Origin: an uncultured Streptococcus sp.
GTDB lineage: Bacteria > Bacillota > Bacilli > Lactobacillales > Streptococcaceae
Reading direction: 5' to 3'
Assembly: GCF_938020365.1 (NCBI RefSeq)
Contig: NZ_CALIIB010000074.1
Coordinates: forward strand, 1-35,107
Length of the DNA stretch: 35,107 bases
Each line of letters starts with the position of its first letter. Position 1 is the first letter of the stretch. The notes beneath the pieces were generated by a model, which worked only from the letters and a program-made list of their open reading frames with translations, had not been told where the DNA came from and did no database searches. The position numbers and the translations under genes are program-made. Below are positions 12,586 through 21,655 of the stretch, one piece after another.

Positions 12586-14274
12586 ATGGAAATCATCTCC
12601 CCAAAACCAGCGAGAAAGCCAGATGGGACGCTGGACATTTGGCCAACTTTAGGCCCACAAGTCATTGACTTTATTGAAAATCATTTCGTATTCGGGCCAG
12701 GGCCTCTGCAAGGCCAACCATATAAGGTGCGGGAAGACTTCCGATACATCCTCATGCGTGCCTATGAGTACTTCCCAGAAGGACACAAGTCCAAGTATGA
12801 AGACGAGTACATCGACATGTCAGGACGTAGGCATTTTTATTCAGTAAACGTCGCCGTCCCGAAGGGTTGCGCAAAAACTGAGTTGGGGGCGATCATCGCT
12901 CTTTGTGAGCTGCACCCCGAGGCACCAGTTCGTTTCAATGGTTATGATCCCTCTATGCCAGGTGGGTTAGCCCCTGGTATTCCGGTGCAGTCTCCCTATA
13001 TTCCGTTCTTCGCACCAACCAAAGAGCTGCTTTTCGATCTTGGCTATGGCGTGGCCATGGAGATTGCTAAAGAAATCCCAGATGCTGACTGGTTTGACGT
13101 GACTCAGGAGCGGATTATGGTGCAGGGGGAAGTGAACTCGAAAGCGCTTCCTCTGGCTGCAACCTCAAGAAGCGCAGAAGGTCTCAAGCCTACTTTCGTG
13201 GTGTTTGACGAAACCCACATGTTTACCTCTGAGCAGAACCGTAAGGCATACTCAACGGTGGTACACGGTCTTCCAAAACTCGGTATGTTCGGCACTTGGA
13301 AGCTGTCAATCACCACTGCGGGTCATCCTTCTGAAGACTCAATTGCGAAAAGTGAGTTTGAAGAAGGCGTCAAGAACGCAAACAAGAAGCATCTCAAGAT
13401 TGATGACTGCACCACCTTCTTCTATCATCGGCAAACCTCAGATGAGTTAGCGAAGTTTGATACCATCGCGCAGCGGTTAAAGGCCTTGCGCGAGGCCGCA
13501 GGCCCTGCCACGTGGCGAGACCTCCTGGCCACAGCGAAACTCTGGGATGAGGAAGGTGCGGATCGCTCACGCCTTGAACGGGTTTGGTGTAACCGCTGGG
13601 TTGCAAGCTCAATGTATGCGTTCGACCGGAAGAAATTTGCTGATCTTGGGGACCCAGATTTGCGGATCCCGCATGGCTCACTTATCACCATTGGTTTTGA
13701 CGGTGCTAAAACCCAAGACTCCACAGCGATTGTGATAACTGATATTAATACGGGTGTTCAGCAGCTTGCTGGTCTTTGGGAGCGTCCACCCAAGGACGAT
13801 CCAGCTTCTAAGAATTGGGAAGTTCCAGTGTCCGAGGTTGAAGCGACTATTGAGGCGCTATTTGAAGACTTTGAGGTGTATTGGATGTTTGCCGATCCTC
13901 CTTATTGGCAAGAGCAATTATCTGCCTGGGCTGGACGTTGGGAAAAGAAAGTTATCTTTTGGTATACTAATAAAACAAATCCTATGTATTACGCACTTCG
14001 TTCATACAAGGAAGCTATAGACTCAGGTGACGTAGCTCATACCGGCAACCCTGATCTTGAACGACACATCGGCAATGCAGGGAAAAACCTTCTCAACCAA
14101 TACGATGACGAAAACAACCAGAAATGGCGGCTAACCAAAATTAAGCGAGAACTCAAATACGACGCAGCAATGGCAGCTGTGCTCTCGTGGGAAGCTCGGT
14201 TACAAGCGTTAGCGAAGGGAGCAGCAGAGATCGAAACCGATTTCCTACAAGTACCAATCCGATTAGGCGGTTAA
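12586..14274 (+). CDS. Terminase large subunit
   Basis: This is the ATPase and nuclease of the packaging motor. The N-terminal ATPase domain has a modified Walker A (V91-P-K-G-C-A-K97-T98) and Walker B with the catalytic carboxylate (VVFDETH, D208-E209). The C-terminal RNase H-like nuclease has Asp in IGFDGAKTQDST (D372), WMFADPP (D437) and KYDAAMA (D526), which fit the three acidic metal ligands. The length of 562 residues is normal. It begins two bases after the HNH gene and leads into the portal. Confidence 0.93.
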   Translation: MEIISPKPARKPDGTLDIWPTLGPQVIDFIENHFVFGPGPLQGQPYKVREDFRYILMRAYEYFPEGHKSKYEDEYIDMSGRRHFYSVNVAVPKGCAKTELGAIIALCELHPEAPVRFNGYDPSMPGGLAPGIPVQSPYIPFFAPTKELLFDLGYGVAMEIAKEIPDADWFDVTQERIMVQGEVNSKALPLAATSRSAEGLKPTFVVFDETHMFTSEQNRKAYSTVVHGLPKLGMFGTWKLSITTAGHPSEDSIAKSEFEEGVKNANKKHLKIDDCTTFFYHRQTSDELAKFDTIAQRLKALREAAGPATWRDLLATAKLWDEEGADRSRLERVWCNRWVASSMYAFDRKKFADLGDPDLRIPHGSLITIGFDGAKTQDSTAIVITDINTGVQQLAGLWERPPKDDPASKNWEVPVSEVEATIEALFEDFEVYWMFADPPYWQEQLSAWAGRWEKKVIFWYTNKTNPMYYALRSYKEAIDSGDVAHTGNPDLERHIGNAGKNLLNQYDDENNQKWRLTKIKRELKYDAAMAAVLSWEARLQALAKGAAEIETDFLQVPIRLGG

Positions 14275-14277
14275 TAC

Positions 14278-15900
14278 GTGAAATATCGAATTACATATGG
14301 CGAATCAATCAAGAAGACAGATGATCGAAATACCCCAGATTTCTTTGCTAGCTCGCTACTTAGTGAAATAGCAAGCCGAACTACATACATTGAGCGAAAC
14401 CAAGACTATCTCACTGGGGCTAATCTCCTCGATCACTTTTCTACCCCGGAAACGAACCAGGTAGAAGGTCTACCAATCTTGAAAGCTATGGCTCAAACGA
14501 ACTGGGCTAAGTTGATCGTTTCGGCCACCACTGACCGGTTAGGTATTTTAGGCTTCCGCTCCGCGGCTGCCTCAGATGAAAACGGCGACGAAGTGATCGC
14601 GCAGCTGTTTGATCGTGACGAGATGGGTATCCAAGCTCAAGAAGCCATGGCGCTTGCCTGCGGTTATCGGCAAAGCTACCTATATGTAGACCCCCGCACG
14701 AAACGACAAAAGGTATTCCCGCCAACCAACGCAGCGGTGATGCGTGACCCCTACGGGGAACCGATTGCAGCGGTGGTGATGTACCGAGACCGCGCGCTCC
14801 AGCGAGATGTGCTCAACCTTTTTATCCGTGGTGAGATTGACTCAGCCACAGGTGAAGCAGCTGGTGGTGTGTATATGGCAGTAGCGGTAAAGGAGATTAC
14901 CTCCGTCACTCCTACTTTATCTATTGAAGAAGCCCGTGCCCGCGCAGCCAAGAAGGATCACGAATGCATCACCGCCTATGATACTGAGATCCCATACAAT
15001 CGGCTGGTCTCTCAAGGCTGGACTTGGTGGAAAGAATATGATCCGATAGAAGTCTCCCGAATCCCAGTGACCGTACTCAAAAACAAAGACGCGAGAGCTG
15101 AGTTCGAGGAACATACTTCACTTATTGACCGTATTAACCATATGGTGGCGCACCGGCTGCTGATTGCTACCATGCAAGCCTTCCGTCAACGAGTCTTCAT
15201 TGGCAACTTTAAAGAGTTTGACCGAGAAGGCCGACCTATTGATTACGATAACGTTTTCAAAAACGGTATCGGTATTAACTGGATGCTTCCGAAGGAAAGC
15301 AATTTCCAGGAGTCAGCGCAAACAAGTTTCCAAGAGTTCTTACAAGCAGCCAAGCAGGACGTTCAAGACCTAGCGTCGTTGACGTACACCCCAATGTCTT
15401 ACTTCTCGGACAGCCTGAATCAGTCCTCTGCGGGGGCCGACGCAGCGCGGGAAAACTCCACCGCCAAGGTGGAAGATCGCCGCAAGCGGTTTGCACCGGC
15501 CTGGAAGCGGCACGTTTCCCTGTTACTAGAACTCAATGGCGAAAAAGAACGTGCCGACATTAATAAGCTTGAGCCTATTTGGGGTCCACTACAAACCTAC
15601 ACGCTCACAGAAAAGACAGCTGCTTTCGCCACCCTGGTGACAAACGGCGTTGCTATTTCTACCGCACTTCGAGAAGGTCTGCACTTTACCCCAGAGCAAA
15701 TTACTCGCGCACAAGTGGAAATCCGCGATGAAGCTCTGTGGAACCAGGTTATTAGTCAGTCAAATCAAGGCACACCTCTTACCCGTGCTAAACAAGCTAA
15801 TTCAATGACTCAGCAGGACGATAACGCTTTGAAGCAGCAAAATCAATCCGCAGACGTGATTGCCCAGAAGCGAGGTGAAGCAGATGACAGCGCCAATTGA
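14278..15900 (+). CDS. Portal protein
   Basis: The portal is the dodecameric ring at one head vertex through which DNA passes. The 540-residue protein sits directly after the large terminase and resembles the SPP1 gp6-like portals of actinophages. It has an N-terminal segment with YLTGANLLDHF, the central NWAKLIVSATTDRLGILGFR, the DRINHMVAHRLLIATMQAFRQRV helix, and a C-terminal region with TPMSYFSDSLNQSSAGADAAREN. It starts at GTG 14278 and overlaps the next gene by 17 bases. Confidence 0.9.
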   Translation: MKYRITYGESIKKTDDRNTPDFFASSLLSEIASRTTYIERNQDYLTGANLLDHFSTPETNQVEGLPILKAMAQTNWAKLIVSATTDRLGILGFRSAAASDENGDEVIAQLFDRDEMGIQAQEAMALACGYRQSYLYVDPRTKRQKVFPPTNAAVMRDPYGEPIAAVVMYRDRALQRDVLNLFIRGEIDSATGEAAGGVYMAVAVKEITSVTPTLSIEEARARAAKKDHECITAYDTEIPYNRLVSQGWTWWKEYDPIEVSRIPVTVLKNKDARAEFEEHTSLIDRINHMVAHRLLIATMQAFRQRVFIGNFKEFDREGRPIDYDNVFKNGIGINWMLPKESNFQESAQTSFQEFLQAAKQDVQDLASLTYTPMSYFSDSLNQSSAGADAARENSTAKVEDRRKRFAPAWKRHVSLLLELNGEKERADINKLEPIWGPLQTYTLTEKTAAFATLVTNGVAISTALREGLHFTPEQITRAQVEIRDEALWNQVISQSNQGTPLTRAKQANSMTQQDDNALKQQNQSADVIAQKRGEADDSAN

Positions 15901-17254
15901 TAGTTTCTACAATCCACACTATCTGCCTCCGCAGCCCAGCATTGCTGATATGCCTTTAGTTGCCCCGGGTGAGCAGTTGACCCCTGAGCAGCAGGAAGAG
16001 CTCTCCATCGCTCAAGTAGCAGCCATTACGACAGCGGTAGCGGCTGCTAAGCAGCGGATTATTGATGCAGCCACCAACCAGATTGTGGCTATCTTACGGA
16101 CCTCAAACCTAGCCACCAAGGCGGGGATTAAGACATTTGCGAAATCGGCTGCGGCTATTGTGACCTCTGCGATTCGACAATCCCAAATGGTCACCTGGTC
16201 AGCCACCACAGCCCGGACCAGGGCAATGGGACTGACCTTCTCGGCTGCTTTACCAAGCCTTGAAGTTATCCCAAAGTCCCGCAAGACCGATTTAGAGACG
16301 GCCTATGCACGCATAGCAGATGAGTATTGGAAGAATGTTCGTCGCAAGAAAGACGATCCAGTTATCAAACGGCTTTTAGTTTCGTATGAAAAAGCAGATG
16401 TTCTACCCACCAAGCCGTTGCACTATATCACTCCTGATGCGAAGCAACCAAAGGGAGAAGTAAGGAAGGAAAATTGGGAGGAATTAATTGAGCAGGCAGA
16501 AAAAAGGCTTAAAGGTTCCGGCAAAAAAGAAGGCAAAACTGAAGGCGGAAGCTACGCACAACCAACGCGCAGCAGCCAGGATCAGGGAGTTGAGAAAGCA
16601 GGCAAGCAATCAGTCCCGACCGATCTATCGAAACGTCAGGATCAAGATTCCAAGCTTGGATCAAAAGATGTTTCCAAACCTTCCGAAGATCAAATTACCC
16701 AAAGCAAGCCTAAAGATTCGTCTTCCGAAAGTGTCCCCTTCCTCAGTCCCCGAGATGAGCAGCAAATCATTCGTACTTGGGCTGAACAAAAAGCAGAAGA
16801 GCGACTAGAACGAATGGTAAGTCAGGATGTCCAAGCGGCTAGCCGCAATACGCATCATGAGGCAATGAAGCGTATGCCGAAGAATAAAGTCAAAGGCTAT
16901 CGGCGAGTGATTCATCCTGAGCTTTCCAAGAGCGGGGAATCCTGTGGTTTATGTGTGGTTGCATCAACAATGATGTACACCCGGGAAGATTTATTGCCGA
17001 TCCATGCAAACTGCCACTGCGAAGTGGCAGAAATCGTTGAAGTTGACGGCAAGATCATTGATCCTGGTCAAGCAATTAATGATGAAGATCTAGAAGTTTT
17101 TTACAACGAGGTCGGCGGTTCAACTAGCGGAAAACTATTGAAACGCGGACGTTTTAAAGTGGTTGACCACCCTGAATATGGTCCGACCTTGGTTAGTGCC
17201 AATGCTAAGCCAGGGGAAGAAGAATATGTCGAATACATTGGTGCGAAAGGATAG
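15884..17254 (+). CDS. MuF-like capsid/minor head protein
   Basis: MuF-type proteins associate with the portal inside the head. The start at ATG 15884 is chosen for GAGGTG six bases upstream; TTG 15860 is also in frame. The N-terminal 190 residues are Ala-rich and helical. A long hydrophilic linker (about 190-310, rich in Lys, Ser, Gln and Glu) follows. The C-terminal MuF domain has C354-x2-C357, then H374-x2-C377-x-C379 in a SCGLCVVASTMMYT ... HANCHCEV context. A second open frame with its own Shine-Dalgarno-like sequence runs inside the linker (16488-16808). Confidence 0.85.
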   Translation: MTAPIDSFYNPHYLPPQPSIADMPLVAPGEQLTPEQQEELSIAQVAAITTAVAAAKQRIIDAATNQIVAILRTSNLATKAGIKTFAKSAAAIVTSAIRQSQMVTWSATTARTRAMGLTFSAALPSLEVIPKSRKTDLETAYARIADEYWKNVRRKKDDPVIKRLLVSYEKADVLPTKPLHYITPDAKQPKGEVRKENWEELIEQAEKRLKGSGKKEGKTEGGSYAQPTRSSQDQGVEKAGKQSVPTDLSKRQDQDSKLGSKDVSKPSEDQITQSKPKDSSSESVPFLSPRDEQQIIRTWAEQKAEERLERMVSQDVQAASRNTHHEAMKRMPKNKVKGYRRVIHPELSKSGESCGLCVVASTMMYTREDLLPIHANCHCEVAEIVEVDGKIIDPGQAINDEDLEVFYNEVGGSTSGKLLKRGRFKVVDHPEYGPTLVSANAKPGEEEYVEYIGAKG

Positions 17255-17259
17255 AAAAT

Positions 17260-17769
17260 ATGGCACTGTCTCAAGATCAAGCAGAAAAGTTCCTAGGTCT
17301 CATGACCGAAATGTTGGGGGCAATGAATAGCGCTCCCAAGGAAGAGTCCCAAGATACCAAGCAGCCAACTGACCAGGCGAAGGAACAGGCTGTAGAGACG
17401 CAAGCTTCCTCTCAGCAAGAGGTGCAACAAGAGCAAAAAACTGAACAGAAGCCTGAGGAAAAGCAAAAAGAAGTTAAGAATCAAGTGGATGATTCCGCAG
17501 AAAAACTTGTGAATGAAGCCCAGACTTTGTTGGTGAAGGCTCAGTTTGTGAATGCGGCTGCTGCAAGTGGCTTGGATAACTCCACGGTAGAGACTTTACA
17601 TGACTTTATTAGTTATGATAAACTTATTAATGATAAAGGTGAACCTGACAAGGAACAAATTAATAAACTAGTTTCACAGCTTAAGGGGGTTGCAACCTCG
17701 CAGCCCCCCAAAAGCAACAACAAACAACAGCTAGGCTCCGACAACGGGCTTGGCAAATACATACAGTAA
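17260..17769 (+). CDS. Capsid scaffolding protein
   Basis: Scaffolds guide capsid assembly and are lost afterwards. The 169-residue protein has a short helical N terminus, a Gln/Glu/Lys-rich segment (about 25-80), and a C-terminal half of the usual scaffold type (LVKAQFVNAAAASGLDN, DKLINDKGEPDKEQINKLVSQLKG). It lies between MuF and the decoration gene, where scaffolds normally sit. ATG 17260 has AAAGGA seven bases upstream. Confidence 0.85.
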   Translation: MALSQDQAEKFLGLMTEMLGAMNSAPKEESQDTKQPTDQAKEQAVETQASSQQEVQQEQKTEQKPEEKQKEVKNQVDDSAEKLVNEAQTLLVKAQFVNAAAASGLDNSTVETLHDFISYDKLINDKGEPDKEQINKLVSQLKGVATSQPPKSNNKQQLGSDNGLGKYIQ

Positions 17770-17782
17770 GGAGAGAAAGCTA

Positions 17783-18211
17783 TTGGCAACCGTTAATAGC
17801 AATCTTGGGATCGTCAAAGGCAAGGTCATTAAAGACATTGACGATCGCCGCTGGATGGCGGACCCGTGGGAGCTGAACAAGGGTGTCAATGGGGCCCTTG
17901 AAATCACCGCAGAAGTAAAAGCGGAAGGCGACCACCGAGTATCCCGCTATCTCAAATCTGGCGTACCTGTATACAAAGACGGCGACGTCTACAAAATGTT
18001 TGACGCTGCTGCAAAAACAGCAGGCAAGAAAGTAGACGGCTTCACCCTCGGCGTCAACGAAATCCAGGATCGTCAATTTAATTTCTATGAACATGTCCAA
18101 ACCGGCGTCGCTGTGCGAGGCACGATCTATAAGGTTTGGCTTCCCGCCTTTAAACCGGAAAAAGATGATATTCCTTCCCGGTTTGTTTACATCGAACCGA
18201 ACGGAGCGTAA
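17783..18211 (+). CDS. Head decoration (capsid-stabilising) protein, probable
   Basis: The start is TTG 17783 with AAGGAGAG (17768-17775) seven bases upstream. An upstream in-frame GTG or ATG-like start would overlap the scaffold gene and lacks such a site. The 142-residue protein is beta-rich (GVPVYKDGDVYKMF, KKVDGFTLGV, GVAVRGTIYKVWLP) and lies between scaffold and major capsid genes, the usual place for lambda gpD-like decoration proteins. The last segment with alternating hydrophobic residues fits such a fold. Assigned mainly by position. Confidence 0.65.
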   Translation: MATVNSNLGIVKGKVIKDIDDRRWMADPWELNKGVNGALEITAEVKAEGDHRVSRYLKSGVPVYKDGDVYKMFDAAAKTAGKKVDGFTLGVNEIQDRQFNFYEHVQTGVAVRGTIYKVWLPAFKPEKDDIPSRFVYIEPNGA

Positions 18212-18214
18212 TAA

Positions 18215-19330
18215 ATGCCAGTACTAGACGGTGTAGTCAACCGGGATTATTGGGACCCGGAAGTCCTCACTACCATTGCTCGGCGTGAGCAAGCCCTTTT
18301 TGATCTGCAAAACCCGGACTCATTTGCTGAGCTCTTCCCCAGCGAAGAAGTCTCAGACATTCGTGCAGCAATCGAGTACGGCCCGGAAATCGACGACATT
18401 GTGGTCGCAAACTTCCGCACGTTCTCCGGTACCGCAACCTCTGAGCGTTTCGGTGAAACCCAAAAGGCATACTTCCAGCTTGCACTGATCTCTCGTAACT
18501 ATGTCTTTGATGAAAAGACGCTGTACGAGATCCGAAATAGCAAGAAGGATATCGCTTCCCCAGCAATTGAATCTTATGTAAAGCGTGCAGCCAAAGCCAT
18601 TGCTATGTCAGCCGCTGTACAGCGTGCAAATATCTTGTACAATGACAAGGTTGAGCTGCAAATGCCGAACGCTCCGACTCAGGTTATTAACTGTGGCCGG
18701 AAGCCTGAATTTAAAATTACCGCTCCGAAGCTCTTCACTGATCCGACCGCTAACCCCCTAGATCAGATCTATGACTGGAAAGAGCTCTACCGCGAGGAGA
18801 ACGGCTTCTATCCCGAAGTGATGCATGCGCCGGAGAAGGTCATGCGTGCCATTGCTAACCATCCCACGGTAGCTAAGCAGGCTAACCTGCTTGCGCAAGG
18901 TATTTACATTGGTACCAATGATCCTGCTTACGCACGTACGAATCGGACTCGTCTTGAGCGGCTCATGTCGGAAATCTTTGAGATTCCCGGCGTTCAGACA
19001 GCAACGACTGCTCGGTTCAAGGTGGATAATCTCAATACTGGTCAGGTGGAGACTAAGCAGCTTTGTCCGCAAGATACCATCTTGCTTACCACTAAGAGCG
19101 CTGATCCGGCTAAGCCTGAAACTTCTACTTTGGGTCGCACCTATTGGGGTGAGACCCTGAGCGCAGAAGCGCTAGGTGTTGGGGGTAACGGGGGCATTGG
19201 GGCTCCTGGTCTCGTGGCTGGTGTCATCAATAAGAACACCTTCCCGGTTGGTTTGGAAGTGATGGCCGATGCAATCATGCTTCCGGTCTGCTTCAAGCCT
19301 AACTACATTTTCACTGCGAAGGTGATTTAA
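18215..19330 (+). CDS. Major capsid protein
   Basis: The 371-residue protein forms the head shell. The gene order scaffold, decoration, capsid, connectors and the length fit a HK97-fold capsid of the lambda gpE-like group. Visible parts are an N-terminal arm, a long helical spine-like segment (SPAIESYVKRAAKAIAMSAAVQRA), and a C-terminal region with VGLEVMADAIMLPVCFKPNYIF. ATG 18215 lies three bases after the preceding stop. No protease gene or obvious cleavable delta domain is seen. Confidence 0.85.
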   Translation: MPVLDGVVNRDYWDPEVLTTIARREQALFDLQNPDSFAELFPSEEVSDIRAAIEYGPEIDDIVVANFRTFSGTATSERFGETQKAYFQLALISRNYVFDEKTLYEIRNSKKDIASPAIESYVKRAAKAIAMSAAVQRANILYNDKVELQMPNAPTQVINCGRKPEFKITAPKLFTDPTANPLDQIYDWKELYREENGFYPEVMHAPEKVMRAIANHPTVAKQANLLAQGIYIGTNDPAYARTNRTRLERLMSEIFEIPGVQTATTARFKVDNLNTGQVETKQLCPQDTILLTTKSADPAKPETSTLGRTYWGETLSAEALGVGGNGGIGAPGLVAGVINKNTFPVGLEVMADAIMLPVCFKPNYIFTAKVI

Positions 19331-20356
19331 TTGACTGACCAGGCCATAGACGGTAAGCTGCACAAGCTTAATAAAGAGGTTCCTATGCCGAGCTTCCGGT
19401 TTGTGCTCCCAACCCTTATTCGTGATGAAGTCAATCAAGGCCTCCGATTCTTCGATGTTTGGGAGTTAGTTCCTGAATGGGCTGAGGATAAAATCGGACA
19501 GCATATTTACTATGCTTTCTCCGATGATGTTCCGGTGTTTCCTATTTCAGAACCTGGAGTGCCAGATAAGTTTACACCAGAGGAAGTAGCTAAAGCCTGG
19601 TCAGCGATTATGTATGTTGGAGTTCTTGGTAATCGTCATGAACTCGCTCAAAAACGGCGAGAATGGCAGCTGGAACTCAACAAGCGAGAAGACGTTCCTG
19701 ACCGCTATAAGAAGACCGAAGCGGAGATTATGGAACAGTATAACAAGGATTTGTGGTATGTTCCCCCGTCCATATTCGATCAACGGCCAGCGGCTGAGCC
19801 TCGTGTAGATAATCGGGCTCAGGAAGTGCCTCCTGCGCTAGTAGATCCTGAGGCAAATCCTGCCCCTCCTGTTCATATTCCTTCAAATGATGAACTCAAG
19901 GAAGCCATGCGACTTGAGGAAGAAGCTAAGAAGGAAAAGCAGAAAGAGGAGAAACAAGAGTCTTCAGAGGAATCTTCTAGTCCTGTGGTTGTGGAGGAAA
20001 AAGAAGAATCTAATCCGCAGCCCGAGGTTGAAACTCATTCTGAAGATGAAACCCCAGAGATGAAGGAAGATGATTCTCCCTCCGAAAATAAAGAATCTTC
20101 CTCCGAGGAATCGGCAATAAATACTGAAGAAGCTTCGACTTCCTCTCCTGAGAGTGAAGAGCCTCAAGAAGATTCGCAGCCTGAATCCTCAAATGGAGAA
20201 GATACTCCTACTCCCCCTCGTCCTAAAGCAGCTTTAGCCACTTGGCGAAAGTATGCCGAAAAGATTGGTGTGGAGGTTGACAAGTCTTTATCCCGTGATG
20301 AGATTGTCGAATATATCAAGTCTGTTCGCCCAGAGCTATTTAAGGAAAGTGAGTAA
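19331..20356 (+). CDS. Acidic, largely disordered virion-associated protein, 341 aa
   Basis: TTG 19331 follows the capsid stop directly and has AAGGTGA upstream. ATG 19385 with AAAGAGG five bases before it is an equal choice (323 aa). The N-terminal 160 residues form a folded domain with aromatic residues (FRFVLPTLI, RFFDVWELVPEWAED). Residues about 190-300 are almost only Glu, Ser, Pro, Asp and Lys. The last 40 form a small helix-loop-helix (WRKYAEKIGVEVDKSLSRDEIVEYI) resembling the HeH/SAP-like or Lsr2-like end of some phage proteins. Its place between capsid and head-tail adaptor suggests a head-surface or connector role. Exact function unknown. Confidence 0.65.
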   Translation: MTDQAIDGKLHKLNKEVPMPSFRFVLPTLIRDEVNQGLRFFDVWELVPEWAEDKIGQHIYYAFSDDVPVFPISEPGVPDKFTPEEVAKAWSAIMYVGVLGNRHELAQKRREWQLELNKREDVPDRYKKTEAEIMEQYNKDLWYVPPSIFDQRPAAEPRVDNRAQEVPPALVDPEANPAPPVHIPSNDELKEAMRLEEEAKKEKQKEEKQESSEESSSPVVVEEKEESNPQPEVETHSEDETPEMKEDDSPSENKESSSEESAINTEEASTSSPESEEPQEDSQPESSNGEDTPTPPRPKAALATWRKYAEKIGVEVDKSLSRDEIVEYIKSVRPELFKESE

Positions 20357-20815
20357 TTGACCTTTAGCTTCGTCACCGTTGATGACGTAGAACCCTTCCT
20401 TAAAGGGGTCTCTTCAGACCAGCGGAAAAAGCTCATCACAGCCTACGCGGAAAATATTTCCGCTCGGCTGTGTGGTTGGTATCCCACTTTAAAAGGTCGG
20501 TGGGATGCTGACGAGGCTGACTCCCCGTTGCGGGTTTTCGTAACGGCTATGGTTACAGAGGCGGTACGAAGGCGGGTCAATAACCCAGATGGTTTCTCTG
20601 CTGAAACCATTGGCCCTTTTGCTTATAGCAAATTTGATTCCGAAGATTCCTTCAAGAACCTGTTTCTAGCTCGGGATCTTACCGCGCTTGAGGCTATGCT
20701 GGCACCTGACACCAATATGGTTCGTTCGGCAAAAACTGATACCTCAGGGTTAATGTTTACCACGAACCTTATGGATAAATGGCCAAAGTATCAAAGGCGG
20801 TGGTACGGATTTTAG
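20357..20815 (+). CDS. Head-tail adaptor
   Basis: The 152-residue protein resembles actinophage head-to-tail adaptors: VTVDDVEPFL at the N terminus, then a helical core with FVTAMVTEAVRRRV and FAYSKFDS. It starts at TTG 20357 with AAGGAA about nine bases upstream, one base after the previous stop. It probably binds the portal and widens the channel to the tail. It overlaps the next gene by 37 bases. Confidence 0.7.
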   Translation: MTFSFVTVDDVEPFLKGVSSDQRKKLITAYAENISARLCGWYPTLKGRWDADEADSPLRVFVTAMVTEAVRRRVNNPDGFSAETIGPFAYSKFDSEDSFKNLFLARDLTALEAMLAPDTNMVRSAKTDTSGLMFTTNLMDKWPKYQRRWYGF

Positions 20816-21246
20816 AGGCACTCACTCGCACAGCGGATTATACCGGTGACGTTGAAATTTGGCGAAAGCGGAAAAACCAATTCTCTGTGAATACTCCGCC
20901 AAAGGATGATCTAGAAGAGTCCATGCCTGCGGCCCTTGTAGGGCTTGTAAAAAGCCATGTTATTCATCAAGCTATTGTTTCTCCTCGACTTACTCAAGTA
21001 AAAGACGCGAGTCCGTTTTATAACAAAACGACATATACAGGTAAATCTCTTTACTGCGATATTGACGAAGACATTGTGACTGATGACTATGTGGTTTTTA
21101 CAGATGATGTTGGGAAAAAGCAGGTCTATATAGTCGAAGGCCAAGGTGACATGGATTGGGTTTCCCCCTGGTCAGGTATGACAGCGGGTAAAGAAGTGAT
21201 GATTGCGCGGATGAATGGGAAGCGGGTGGATCGGACCATTGGCTAG
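20779..21246 (+). CDS. Head closure / head-tail connector protein, probable
   Basis: The 155-residue protein is second of the connector set. Its position after the adaptor and its beta-rich central part (DYVVFTDDVGKKQVYIVEGQGD) suit a head-closure (stopper) protein. ATG 20779 lies inside the end of the adaptor gene; its ribosome site is weak, so translation may be coupled. Assignment mainly by position. Confidence 0.6.
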   Translation: MAKVSKAVVRILEALTRTADYTGDVEIWRKRKNQFSVNTPPKDDLEESMPAALVGLVKSHVIHQAIVSPRLTQVKDASPFYNKTTYTGKSLYCDIDEDIVTDDYVVFTDDVGKKQVYIVEGQGDMDWVSPWSGMTAGKEVMIARMNGKRVDRTIG

Positions 21247-21655
21247 GATCCCTGCTTTTGATAAAACAAAAAAAGCGAATGCTTTCAACCAAAACCGTCT
21301 GCGCAAACAGGCTTCTGGACAGCGGAAAGGTGTTCTGTACTTCTCTGATTATTGGGGAATGCGGAAAGTTCTTCTCCGTAGCAAACCGTTAAACCGGGTG
21401 CTACGTGCTAAGTCCGAAATGGTTTCCCAGGCGTTAAAGTACAACATTGGTACTAGCAATGACCATCCCGGACGTTACCATCTTAAAGATACGATCAAGG
21501 TTCGTCGTCGTGTTCCCAGCGGTGCAAAACATGACCGTCAAACTTACGAGATTTATTCAACGGTTCCTGAGCGGTTTATTCCTGCTGTAACCCAGTTGGA
21601 AAAGCGACGCCTGGCAATCACCAAAGCGATTCAGTCGGCAGGTACACGTGGATAA
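21239..21655 (+). CDS. Minor head-tail connector component (gp10-like), probable
   Basis: I choose TTG 21239, which overlaps the previous stop by eight bases and has GGGTGGA upstream. ATG 21215 in the same frame would overlap by 32 bases. The 138-residue protein is basic (RLRKQASGQRKG; KVRRRVPSGAKH) with a mixed alpha/beta pattern. It lies third in the connector set, where HK97 gp10-like proteins are found. Function from context only. Confidence 0.55.
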   Translation: MARIPAFDKTKKANAFNQNRLRKQASGQRKGVLYFSDYWGMRKVLLRSKPLNRVLRAKSEMVSQALKYNIGTSNDHPGRYHLKDTIKVRRRVPSGAKHDRQTYEIYSTVPERFIPAVTQLEKRRLAITKAIQSAGTRG

